Assembly: GCA_007745835.1 (NCBI GenBank)
Contig: CP036424.1
Location: forward strand, 2,715,968 to 2,779,967
Length of the DNA stretch: 64,000 nt
From: Planctomycetes bacterium MalM25
Lineage (GTDB): Bacteria > Planctomycetota > Planctomycetia > Pirellulales > Lacipirellulaceae
Direction: 5' to 3'
The position numbers and the translations under genes are program-made. Shown here in pieces: positions 8,027 through 17,800 of the stretch (its first letter is position 1; every line of letters begins with the position of its first letter). The notes beneath the pieces were generated by a model that searched no databases, had not been told where the DNA came from, and saw only the letters and a program-made list of their open reading frames with translations.

Positions 8027-11000
8027 ATGACCCCGATCGACCCGACGGACGCAACGGCGAACCTGGGCGTCGGTGGCTCCGCCTACATCCCCCCGGTCTT
8101 GTCCGGCGGAGCGACCCGGGCCAGCACCCCGGCGAGCAACGAGCCGGTTTCATCGACCGCCGCGTCGGCTCCAACCGGCGAGGGCCGCTACACGCCGGGC
8201 GACGAACTGGGGCGGGGCGGTTGGGGGCACGTCGAGCAGGCCCGCGATCACCAGCTCGAACGCGACGTCGCGATCAAGCGGATCAACCGCGAGTTGGGTC
8301 ACGCGACCGCGATCCACGAGCGTTTCCTGCACGAGGCCCGCGTCACCGGGCAGTTGCAGCACCCCGGCATTGTGCCCGTTCACGAGCTCGGCGTCGGCGA
8401 GGATGGCGCCCCCTACTACGTGATGAAGCTCCTGGAGGGGGCGACCTTCAAGGAGACGATCCGCGCAACGCACAGCGATCCCAACGGGCTGCCCGACGGC
8501 TTCTCGATCGACTTGCTCGAACGCTTCATCGCCATCGCCAACGCGGTCGCCTACGCGCACCAACAAGGGGTCGTCCACCGCGACCTGAAACCGTCCAACG
8601 TGATGGTCGGGCGTTTCGGTGAGACGATCGTTGTCGACTGGGGCTTGGCAAACCACGTCGATGCTTGGGACGAAACCTCGCCGCAAGAGCCACTCTCCGA
8701 ACCACCTCGATCAAGCGGAGGCAGCCGGAGCGCGACGGCGACCGGCCGTGGCGCGGTGCTCGGCACGCCGGCCTACATGTCGCCCGAGCAATCGCTCGGC
8801 GACAGCGAGACGCTGGGGCCCGCGACCGACGTCTACGCCCTGGGCGTGATCCTCTACGAGGTGCTCACGGGGGCGAACCCGTTCGGCTCCGACAGCGTCG
8901 AGACGACCCTCACGCTCGTCCGCGAGGGGCGGTACCGCCCGCCTCGCGAGATCAACCGGCGGGTCCCGCGCGCCCTGGCGGCGATCTGCACAACCGCCAT
9001 GGCGCACGACCCGGCCGATCGCTACGAGCGAGCCGAACAGATCGTCGAGGACCTGCAACGCTTCCTCGTGGGAGAGGCGGTCTCGGTTCACGATGAACCC
9101 TGGTGGACTCCGGCGCTGCGATGGTGCCGACGCCACCCCGCGTTGACCTCCGGCGTGTTCGGCTCGCTGGCCGTCCTGCTGGTTGCCTCGACGGTGTTCG
9201 GCGCCATCATCCACCGGGCGTACCGAGCCGAACAACAGGCCCGTGCCGAGGCGCTGGAACGCCTCGCCGAATCACGCGAGGCGGGCGACGCCTGGCTGAT
9301 CGGCCTGAGCGGATCGCTCCAATTCTTTCCCGGCATGGAGGGGCTGCGCGGTCGTTTGATCGACGACGCGGCCACGCACTACGCCGGCCTAGCGAACGAG
9401 CTGCAATCGCAGGGGGACGACGCGCCGACCCAACTCGAACTGGCCCGCTGCCACCTGCGTCTGGGCGACCTCCACCGGCTGGCGGATCGACCGGACGATT
9501 CCCGGCGGCACTACCGGCTCGCGTTGTCGACGTTCGATCAAGACGGAGAAGCGCTGTCTTGGGAGACGCGTCTCGAATCCGTGAACGCCCGGATCGGGCT
9601 GGCGATGCTGGACGGGTTCGATCGTGGCGCCCTGAGATCCTCGCTCACGGAGGAGGCGTGGCTGTTGGGTCAGCTCGCCACCACAGAAGTCTCTGGAAAC
9701 CGTGAACGCCGCCACCGAGTCGCCAACACGCTGTCACGCCTCGCCCTGGCGTTCACACGCAGCGATGTGGGAGATGCGCCCGAGCAGATCGATCGCCTCG
9801 TCGAAGCCGAGGGGCGAGCCGAGTACCTTGTTGCTGATCGGAACGAGCCACGCGACCACCAGCTGCTGCAAACGGTGCGTGACGAGCTCTGCCCGCTGCT
9901 ACGGCAGGAGGGGCGATTGGCGGAAGCCGAGCGGTTGTGGCTCGCCGAGACCAAGCGACTCGAAGCGTTCACCCAAGAACAACCCGACCGCCCCGACCTC
10001 CTGCAATCGCTGGCGTTCGCCCGGATGAGGCTGGCGGGCTTGCGGGCGGATTCTCATCACGACCATCAGGCGGCGACGGGCTACCGTCAGGCGATCGACG
10101 ACCTTCAGCGGGCCTGGTCGTTGACCGACGCGGACGCCTATTACCGCCGCAACGTCGGGGTGTCGCTGGCCAACTTGGCCCGCAGCCTGCCCGATGACGA
10201 AGTTGCCGAAGCCCGCTTGCACGAAGCGATGTCTGAGCTTCGCGCGGCGGTGGAGGCCACGGGCCCTTCGGCGGAGGACCTCGCCCGGCTCGCGGACTGC
10301 TACGCTTCGCTCGGTCGGCTCTCTGCGCGGCGTCGCGATGAAGGAACGCTCGATTTCTTCGATTCGGCCGAGCGCTGCTTCGCGGTGCTGGCCGATCACC
10401 AACCGTTGTCCGACCGCCACCGAGTGGCGCTGGCGCGTTGCTTGGGCGAGAGGGCGAGCTGTCGGATCGACCGGGGCGAGACCGGTCCGGCGCGCACCGA
10501 TCTGCAACGTGCTGATGACTTGCTGCTTGAACTCACGACCACTGATCTAGAAGTCAAAACCGCCGCCGAGCGGCTCGCCAACCAGCTGCGGTTCTGCCGG
10601 GCGGAACTCTTGGAAGCCGAAGGGGCGGTCGCCGCCGCCGACACGGTTCGCGGCGAGGCGCTTACTCGGCTACGAGAGCTCGCCCAACAAGAACAGGCCC
10701 CACCACACCGAGGCCGCTACCCCGAAGCGATGCAAACGCTCGTCGATCGCCTCCTCGAGCGGCACGACAGCGATGCAGGTGATTGGGCCGAGGCGGATCG
10801 CTGGCTCCATAAGATGGCGGAGGTCTCTCCCGCCTGCACCACCGTTGCCCCGTGGCGACAACGGCGTGCCTTGGTCTACTGGCGGCGGGGTGAGACCGAC
10901 CGCGCCATCATTCTCGCACGCAGCGCAGAGGAAGCGTCTCCCGGCGACCCGCTGACGCGCGCCCTCCTGATCGCCTTGGGTGACGCCGAGGACAATGAGC

Positions 11001-11116
11001 TCATTGCGATCCGCGACGCGACGCCGGGCGACCGGCGGTTGCGGTTCTGGATCGAGCAGTGGCTTGCCGCCGAGGACACCCAGCCTGCCCAACCGTCACA
11101 GGGTCCACGCCGCTAG
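8027..11116 (+). CDS. Serine/threonine protein kinase with TM helix and TPR-like domain
   Basis: A 1029-residue Hanks-type kinase. The glycine loop LGRGGWGHV is at 61-69, catalytic Lys84 (VAIKRI), HRDLKPSN at 184-191, a DWG metal motif at 204-206 in place of DFG (usual in planctomycete kinases), and TPAYMSPEQ as the activation/APE segment. A single membrane helix (VFGSLAVLLVASTVFGAII) lies near 375-395. The ~620-residue C-terminus is helical and alanine/leucine-rich with TPR-like repeats (QLELARCHLRLGDLHRLADR, LARLADCYASLGRLSARR). This fits a membrane sensor kinase with a protein-interaction domain. A possible terminator follows directly. Substrates are unknown. Confidence 0.92.
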   Translation: MTPIDPTDATANLGVGGSAYIPPVLSGGATRASTPASNEPVSSTAASAPTGEGRYTPGDELGRGGWGHVEQARDHQLERDVAIKRINRELGHATAIHERFLHEARVTGQLQHPGIVPVHELGVGEDGAPYYVMKLLEGATFKETIRATHSDPNGLPDGFSIDLLERFIAIANAVAYAHQQGVVHRDLKPSNVMVGRFGETIVVDWGLANHVDAWDETSPQEPLSEPPRSSGGSRSATATGRGAVLGTPAYMSPEQSLGDSETLGPATDVYALGVILYEVLTGANPFGSDSVETTLTLVREGRYRPPREINRRVPRALAAICTTAMAHDPADRYERAEQIVEDLQRFLVGEAVSVHDEPWWTPALRWCRRHPALTSGVFGSLAVLLVASTVFGAIIHRAYRAEQQARAEALERLAESREAGDAWLIGLSGSLQFFPGMEGLRGRLIDDAATHYAGLANELQSQGDDAPTQLELARCHLRLGDLHRLADRPDDSRRHYRLALSTFDQDGEALSWETRLESVNARIGLAMLDGFDRGALRSSLTEEAWLLGQLATTEVSGNRERRHRVANTLSRLALAFTRSDVGDAPEQIDRLVEAEGRAEYLVADRNEPRDHQLLQTVRDELCPLLRQEGRLAEAERLWLAETKRLEAFTQEQPDRPDLLQSLAFARMRLAGLRADSHHDHQAATGYRQAIDDLQRAWSLTDADAYYRRNVGVSLANLARSLPDDEVAEARLHEAMSELRAAVEATGPSAEDLARLADCYASLGRLSARRRDEGTLDFFDSAERCFAVLADHQPLSDRHRVALARCLGERASCRIDRGETGPARTDLQRADDLLLELTTTDLEVKTAAERLANQLRFCRAELLEAEGAVAAADTVRGEALTRLRELAQQEQAPPHRGRYPEAMQTLVDRLLERHDSDAGDWAEADRWLHKMAEVSPACTTVAPWRQRRALVYWRRGETDRAIILARSAEEASPGDPLTRALLIALGDAEDNELIAIRDATPGDRRLRFWIEQWLAAEDTQPAQPSQGPRR

Positions 11117-11137
11117 CAAGCCGACTTGCTTTTTCTC
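11115..11137 (+). terminator. Candidate intrinsic terminator after the kinase gene
   Basis: A 6-bp stem AGCAAG / CTTGCT (11115-11120, 11125-11130) with a CCGA loop is followed by a T run to 11134. It begins at the kinase stop codon. The stem is short but the T tract is well placed. It separates the kinase from the downstream TonB-dependent receptor gene. Confidence 0.45.
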
Positions 11138-11247
11138 GGCGTTACCCGAAAGCCCTCACGGCGGGCTCCTCGCTAGAACGATGTCGCTTGAGGTCAAGTC
11201 GATGGATCGACTGGATAGACCGTGCGAATCGGGGGCAAGCGGCACGG

Positions 11248-13653
11248 ATGAGATCTAACCGCTATCCATATCGTCTCGTTGGCGTACTCCTTGCTTTGGG
11301 AGCCACGGCGTCCCCGTGCCTCGCGGACACGACCGAAGAAGCCCTGGCCGTTGTGACGGATCAGGACGAGGCGGCGACTCAAAGGGTCGACCCTGTCCAA
11401 TTCGAGGCGCCGGGGCCTCTTGAGCCCGCCGCGCCGCGTGACCGTCGCGACGCCCGCACGGACGTTGATGTCAGGATCAACGACGTGCGGATCAACGACC
11501 TCTTCGGGTCGGTCGATGACCTGAACTCGTTGCGGGGCGAACGCCGCTCGCGCGCGACCTCGCCGGCGGTCGATGTCGTGTTCGGCGGTCAGGCGACGGG
11601 GCGTCAGACCAAGGACGCGGGCGATCTGCTCCGCGAGGCGAACTCATCGCACGGCGTGGCGACCCAGAACCGCTCGCCGCTGGTCTCCGAGACGCGCGTC
11701 CGCGGTCAACGCGTCGGGCAGGTGCTCGCCTCGGGCTCATACTGGGCGCCGGCGCGGATGGACCTCGACACGATGCTGAACAAGCTCGACTCGCGGCTCG
11801 TTCAGGACATGGTGCTGATCAAGGGACCGTACAGCCACCGCTACGGCCCGGGCTTCCGCTTCGTCGATCTCGAGTTCATCCAGTCGCCCCGCTACTACGG
11901 CGGTCGCGAAGACCGCGGTTCGACCAGCTTCCTCTTCGAGACCAACGGCGAGCAGGCCTACGGCCGCCAGTCCTTCTGGGGCGGCGACGAGAACTCCGGC
12001 TATCACTTCAGCTACGGACACCGGACCGGCAACGACTACCGGACCGGCCTGGACGACTTCGTCGACCCCGACACGGGGCGAGACGGTTTCTACCTGCCGA
12101 CCAGCTACAAGTCACGCGACATCTTCTTCGCCTACGGCTGGGACCTGTCCGACCATGAATCGGTCGAGATGAACTACCTTCGGCTCGACCAGACGGACGT
12201 CGAGTTCCCCGGGCTGGTGTTCGACCTGAACTTCCTCGTGACCGACGGCTACGAGGTGACCTACACCAACACGGCGCCCGACTTCGCCGATCACTTCACC
12301 GCCGAGTTCTGGTACAACCGGACGCGGTTCGAGGGAGACAACTTCGCGGACGGGAAGGCGCGGCAGCAGCCCTTCCTGATCGACGACATCGGCCTCGCGG
12401 TCACCGACGGCGACGCCCTCTCCGCCGGCTACCGGATGGAGAGCGGCTACGACATCGGTTGCGACAACCGAATCTCGTTCGGCACCGACCTGATCGTCCT
12501 CAATCAGGAGCTGAACGATATCGAGGACCTCGACGCCGCCGAAGAGGTCGGCGACGACGACGGGCTGGCGAACTACCCGATCCCGCGTTCCCACTCGGTC
12601 GACCTGGGCTACTACGCCGAGCTGGTGCACCGCGTGAGCCACGACGTGACCGTCACGAGCGGCTTGCGGGGCGACGTGGTCATCACAAACGCCTCGAACA
12701 GCGCCCCGCTGGTCGATTTCCCGATCTCCGAGGCTTTCGATTCGGAGCTGCAGCAGACGTACTTCCTCGGGTCGATCTTCGCGAACGCCGAAGCGGTGTT
12801 GACCCCGGAGATCACGGCGAGCCTCGGCGCCGGCTTCGCGCAGCGCCCGCCCACGCTGACCGAGCTGTACGCCGGCGGGCCGTTCATCGGTTCGCTGCAA
12901 CGGGGGCGCACGTTCTTGGTCGGCGACCCGCAGCTCGACCCGGAGTCGCTCATCCAGATCGACTACGGCCTGCGGGCCGACTACGGCGTCTTCCGCGGCG
13001 GCATGCACGGCTACTACGCCTGGATCCACGACTACCTCACCTACGACCTGTTCGAGCCGTCGGGCGTCGGGCCGGGCGAGGCTTTCGGGTTCCCCGCCGG
13101 AGCCGCCCTGGTGAACACCGACCTGGCGACCCTCGCGGGCGCCGAGCTCTACGGGCAGTGCGACCTGACGCAGCACGTCACCTTCTTCGGCACCTTTAGC
13201 TACGTGCAGGGGACCGACCGCTCCCGCACCGGCACAGCGCGCGACTTCACCACGGGCCCCGACCCGGGCGACCCGATGGGTCCCGAGATCCCGCGCGACC
13301 GGAGCGACGAGCTGACCCCGACGGTCGAGGCCCTCCCGGGCATCAACCCGATGGAGACCCGTCTCGGCTTCCTGATCCGCGACGACTCGAAGGCCGACCG
13401 GTGGGGCCTCGAGCTCTCGGCCCGGATCGTGAACGACCAGAGCCGTGTCGCCACCACGCTGGAGGAGATCGCCACGCCCGGCTTCACGACCTTCGACATC
13501 CGCACCTACGTGCGGCAGGGCGATTGGTTGCTGACCTCGGGCTTCGAGAACCTGACCGACAAGTTCTACCGCGAGCACATCGACTACCGCTCGGGGCGCG
13601 GCGTCTATCGGCCCGGCATGAGCTTCTACACCGGGCTTGAAGTTCAGTACTGA
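11248..13653 (+). CDS. TonB-dependent outer-membrane receptor
   Basis: 801 residues from the ATG MRSNRYPYRL; an upstream extension would run into the kinase gene. A signal peptide (LVGVLLALGATASPCLA) precedes ~100 poorly conserved residues with the duplicated piece VRINDVRINDLF. The plug domain is at ~140-220 (GVATQNRSPLVSETRVRGQR, LDTMLNKLDSRLVQDMVLIK, GPYSHRYGPGF). The rest is a beta-barrel with alternating aromatic strands (YHFSYGHRTGNDY, FFAYGWDLSDHESVEMNY) ending FYTGLEVQY with a terminal aromatic residue, as required for barrel insertion. It takes up a large or scarce ligand across the outer membrane using TonB energy. No siderophore or sugar genes adjoin it, so the ligand is unknown. 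Confidence 0.85.
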   Translation: MRSNRYPYRLVGVLLALGATASPCLADTTEEALAVVTDQDEAATQRVDPVQFEAPGPLEPAAPRDRRDARTDVDVRINDVRINDLFGSVDDLNSLRGERRSRATSPAVDVVFGGQATGRQTKDAGDLLREANSSHGVATQNRSPLVSETRVRGQRVGQVLASGSYWAPARMDLDTMLNKLDSRLVQDMVLIKGPYSHRYGPGFRFVDLEFIQSPRYYGGREDRGSTSFLFETNGEQAYGRQSFWGGDENSGYHFSYGHRTGNDYRTGLDDFVDPDTGRDGFYLPTSYKSRDIFFAYGWDLSDHESVEMNYLRLDQTDVEFPGLVFDLNFLVTDGYEVTYTNTAPDFADHFTAEFWYNRTRFEGDNFADGKARQQPFLIDDIGLAVTDGDALSAGYRMESGYDIGCDNRISFGTDLIVLNQELNDIEDLDAAEEVGDDDGLANYPIPRSHSVDLGYYAELVHRVSHDVTVTSGLRGDVVITNASNSAPLVDFPISEAFDSELQQTYFLGSIFANAEAVLTPEITASLGAGFAQRPPTLTELYAGGPFIGSLQRGRTFLVGDPQLDPESLIQIDYGLRADYGVFRGGMHGYYAWIHDYLTYDLFEPSGVGPGEAFGFPAGAALVNTDLATLAGAELYGQCDLTQHVTFFGTFSYVQGTDRSRTGTARDFTTGPDPGDPMGPEIPRDRSDELTPTVEALPGINPMETRLGFLIRDDSKADRWGLELSARIVNDQSRVATTLEEIATPGFTTFDIRTYVRQGDWLLTSGFENLTDKFYREHIDYRSGRGVYRPGMSFYTGLEVQY

Positions 13654-13890
13654 CCCGGGTCCCTCCGGGCAATCGCTACAACCCGCAAGAGGCGGCGTGC
13701 GCCCGACGCATCGCCCCCGAATCTCTCGGGCGGACCTCCTCCGCCCGCTCGTGGCGACCAACGCTTGTGTCGGATCGGATTGCCGCGAAGCGGCGTACTC
13801 GATCGCTTATCTGCTGGATGCGGTTCTGCTCCGACGCTGCCCACACAGTGCCGGCGCCACGACGCCTCCCCTCATCCCCCACCGAACGCC

Positions 13891-14805
13891 ATGAACGTCG
13901 CCGCTGGCGCTACGATCGAAGATCGCACCCTGATGGACCCGTCGGTCTACGCGGAACCGGAAGTCCAAGTCCAAGACTGCTGCCTGGTGCAGATCTACCC
14001 GGCGGACGTCATCGACGGGATGCTCCGGCTGGAGAACGGCAGCGTCGTCGTGGGACGCGACACGGCGTGTGACCTCCACCTGCCGGACGCGAGCGTCTCG
14101 CGCAAGCACGCCGAGCTGCGGCGCACCGCCGAAGGCTACGAGGTCGCGGACCTCGGCAGCACCAACGGGACCCTCGTGAACGGCGAGCCGGTCACCACGC
14201 GCAAGCTGAACACCGGCGACAGCGTGAAGTTCGGCGGCTTCCTGTTCAAATTCCTGTCGGCCGATTCGATCGAGACGGTCTACCACGAAACCGTCTACTC
14301 CGCCCTGACGATCGACGCCCTCACCGGCGCGTTCAACAAGAGCTACCTGCTCGATAACCTGCAACGCGAAATCGCTTGCTTCCGGCGTCACGCCCGCCCG
14401 CTGGCGGTGGTGATGACCGACATCGACCGCTTCAAGTCGGTCAACGACACGCACGGGCACCTGGTCGGGGACGAGGTGCTCCGCGAGTTCGGCCAGCGCA
14501 TCGCCGGCGCACGGCGAGACGGCGATCTCTTCGCCCGCTACGGCGGCGAGGAGTTCTGCCTGCTGCTGCCCGACACGGCAGCCGTGGAGGCGGCCGAGGT
14601 CTCCGAACGCTGCCGGGCGGTCGTCGCGGACACGCCGTTCGACACCGCGGCGGGACCGCTCACGGTGACGGCGAGCTTCGGCATCGAGGTGCTGACCGAC
14701 CAAGCCGACGCCACGCCGAACGACCTGATCGGCGCCGCCGACGAGCGTCTCTACACCGCGAAAGAGGGTGGCCGCAACCGCGTGGTCGGACCGGCGGAAG
14801 GCTGA
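13891..14805 (+). CDS. FHA-GGDEF diguanylate cyclase
   Basis: 304 residues from the ATG MNVAAGATIE. An N-terminal FHA phosphothreonine-binding domain (~40-125) shows VVGRDTACDLHLPDASVSRK, HAELRR and DLGSTNGTLVNG. A GGDEF domain (~140-300) shows DALTGAFNKSYLLDNL, MTDIDRFKSVNDTHGH and the active-site loop RYGGEEFCLLLP. An RDGD sequence five residues before GGEEF matches the RxxD inhibitory site, so product inhibition by cyclic-di-GMP is expected. It makes cyclic-di-GMP from two GTP. The FHA domain implies control by a Ser/Thr kinase; the kinase at 8.0-11.1 kb is a plausible but unproven partner. Confidence 0.92.
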   Translation: MNVAAGATIEDRTLMDPSVYAEPEVQVQDCCLVQIYPADVIDGMLRLENGSVVVGRDTACDLHLPDASVSRKHAELRRTAEGYEVADLGSTNGTLVNGEPVTTRKLNTGDSVKFGGFLFKFLSADSIETVYHETVYSALTIDALTGAFNKSYLLDNLQREIACFRRHARPLAVVMTDIDRFKSVNDTHGHLVGDEVLREFGQRIAGARRDGDLFARYGGEEFCLLLPDTAAVEAAEVSERCRAVVADTPFDTAAGPLTVTASFGIEVLTDQADATPNDLIGAADERLYTAKEGGRNRVVGPAEG

Positions 14806-14887
14806 CCCGCCATCGCCAGGCTTGGTAGGATGCACGCCTCCCGCCCGGCCTGCGATCGCGATCGGGCTCGTCACCCCGCCGCCGACG

Positions 14888-17800
14888 ATGTCCGAGACGC
14901 CGCCCCCCAACCCGCTCGCCGACTGTTGGCCCGCCGACCGGCCCCGCCTTCGACGCCTGAAGAAGTCGCTGCGTCGGCGCGGAAGCCCCGCCCAGCGCCA
15001 AGCCCGCCGCGCCCGCTACGACGAGGCCCTCGCCGAGTCCACTCGTGTCTACGCGGCCCGCAAAGCGAACGCCCCCACGGTCGGCTTCGACGGCGACCTC
15101 CCGGTCCTGGCGTGGCGTGAGCCGATCGCTCAGACGATCGCCGAGAACCGCGTGGTGGTCGTCTGCGGCGAGACGGGCTCGGGCAAGTCGACCCAGTTGC
15201 CCAAGATCTGCCTCGACGCCGGACGCGGGGTCGATGGCTTCATCGGCCACACGCAGCCCCGCCGCCTCGCCGCCCGCAGCGTGGCGACACGGATCGCCGA
15301 CGAGCTCGGTTGTGATCTGGGCGAGCACGTCGGGTACAAGATCCGCTTCCAGGATGAGACCTCGCCCGAGACCTACATCAAGCTCATGACCGACGGCGTG
15401 CTGCTCGCCGAGGCGCAGAGCGACAGGGACTTCGACCGCTACGACACGATCATCATCGACGAGGCGCACGAGCGCAGCCTCAACATCGACCTGCTGCTTG
15501 GCCTGCTGCGTCGCGTCGTCGATCGACGCCCCGACTTCCGCTTGATCATCACTTCGGCGACGATCGACGCGGAGCGGTTCGCCGAGTTCTTCGCGATCGA
15601 CGGCAAGCCGGCGCCGGTCATCGAGGTCTCGGGGCGCAGCTACCCGGTCGAGATCCGCTACCGCCCCGCGGACAGGGCAGGGGAGGGCGAACCGGCCAAC
15701 ACACCACGCCAAGTCGCCGACGCGCTCGACGAGCTGCTCACCGAACGGCTGAGCGACACGCTCGTCTTCCTGCCGACCGAACGCGACATCCGCGAGACCG
15801 CCCGCGTGCTGCGAGGCCGGTTCGGCGACAAGCAGGTCGAGATCGTGCCGCTCTACGCCCGCCTGTCGAGCAAGGAGCAACAACGCGTCTTCCAGCGGAG
15901 CAAGCAGCGGCGCGTCGTGCTCGCGACCAACGTGGCGGAGTCGTCGCTCACCGTGCCGGGCATCTATTCGGTCATCGACACCGGCACGGCACGGGTCGCC
16001 CGCTTCGCGGCGAAGAGCCGGGTTCAGCGGCTCCCGATCGAGGCGATCTCACAGGCGTCGGCCAATCAACGGGCGGGCCGTTGCGGGCGGATCGGGCCGG
16101 GCGTTTGTGTGCGTCTCTACTCGGAAGACGACTACAACACGCGCTCGCCCTACACCGTGCCGGAGATCCGCCGCACGAACCTGGCGGGGGCGATGCTCAG
16201 GCTGCTGACGCTCCGGCTGGGCGACCTCGAAGCGATGCCCCTGCTCGACCGCCCGCGGCCCGACGCGCTGCGGGAAGCGAAGCGGACGCTCCGGGAGCTG
16301 CAAGCGATTGACGGCGCCGGCGAGGTCACCCCGCTCGGCGAACGGATCGGGCGGATGCCGGTCGACCCGCGCGTGGGCCGGATGATCCTCGCCGGCGACG
16401 ACGAGGGGCGCTTGGCGGAGGTGCTCATCATCGCCGCCGCCTTGGAGACGCTCGACCCGCGCGAGCGCCCGGTCGATCGCCAAGAGGCGGCCGATAACTT
16501 CCACAAGCGGTTCGCCGACGAGCGGTCCGACTTCCTCGGCTACCTGAGAATGTGGGACCACCTCCGCCAGATGCGCAGCGACCTGAGCGGCAGCCGGTTC
16601 CGCAAGGAGTGTGTCCGGCAGTTCCTGTCGGTCCCCAAGGTCCTCGAGTGGGAGGACGTCCACCGGCAGCTGCTCGCCATGGTCCGGCAGCAAGGCCTCA
16701 AGCTCGGGCCGCGCGGCGAGGATTACGCCCCCATCCATCGCGCCCTGCTGACCGGTCTGCTCAGCGGGATCGCTCTGCACCGCGACGAGAAGGGCTACCA
16801 AGCGACCAGCGGCGAGGGGTTCAAGCTGTGGCCCGGCTCGTCGCTCCGCGGCGCGACGCCCAAGTGGGTGATGGCGGCCGAAGTCGTGGAGACCTCCGCC
16901 CGTTACCTGCGGACGGTCGCCCGCGTGCGCCCCGAGTGGCTGCCGCAGCTGGCCGACCACCTCGCCAAGCGGCACTATCGGAACGTGCGATGGTCGCTGA
17001 AGCAGCAGACCGTGCTCGCGCAGCAGAAGCTAACGCTCTTCGAGCTGCCGCTGCCCGGCAGCAAGATCGTCCCCTACGGACCGATCAACCCGGCCGAGGC
17101 GCGCGAGGTCTTTCTGCAGGAAGCGCTGGTCGACGAAGGGCTGCGTGGCGACTGGGGGTTCCTCGAGCACAACCGCCAAGCGGTCGAAGCCCAACGCCAA
17201 CTCGACGCCAAACTCCGGCGGGGCGCTTCGCTCGACGACGGCGCCGAGCTGCTCGACCACTACAACGAGGCGATCCCCGCCGACGTCTGCGACGCCCGCA
17301 GCCTAAGGCGTTGGCTCCGCCAAACGGGCGACGCGGCGGGCGAACGCCTCCAGCTCGTGGTCCACGAGGACGAGCCGGCGACCGCCGAGCGCAACGCGGA
17401 CGACTTCCCAACGCACCTCGCGACCTCGGTCGGCGAGCTGCCGCTGCAATACGCGCACGCCCCCGGCGAGCAGAACGACGGCGTCACGCTCGTCGTGCCG
17501 GCGGGGCTGGCGCCGACGCTCGACCCGAACCGGCTCGACTGGGCCACGCCCGGCTTGCTACGCGACCGCGTCATCGGCCTGATCCGCCTGCTGCCCAAGC
17601 CGATCCGGACCCGCCTGGTCCCCGCGCCCGACGTGGCCGACGCGGTCTGCGAAGCGATCGATTTCGGCGAAGGCTCCTTCCTCGGAACCCTCGCCGAGGC
17701 GCTCTCCCGCCGCGCTGGCGTACCGATCGCGGCTTCGGAGCTACCGATCGACCGACTGCCCGATCACCTCCGCATCAACCTGCGGGTCGAGGACGAGTCG

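Noticed and set aside
11203-11226. Possible fifth copy of the GGAT-headed periodic repeat upstream of the TonB receptor
   Set aside because: Only two units (GGATCGACT, GGATAGACC) are present, too short to call.
12112-13761. Minus-strand 549-codon frame across the TonB-dependent receptor
   Set aside because: No recognisable motif, biased composition; the plus strand is a complete receptor with signal peptide and terminal aromatic residue.
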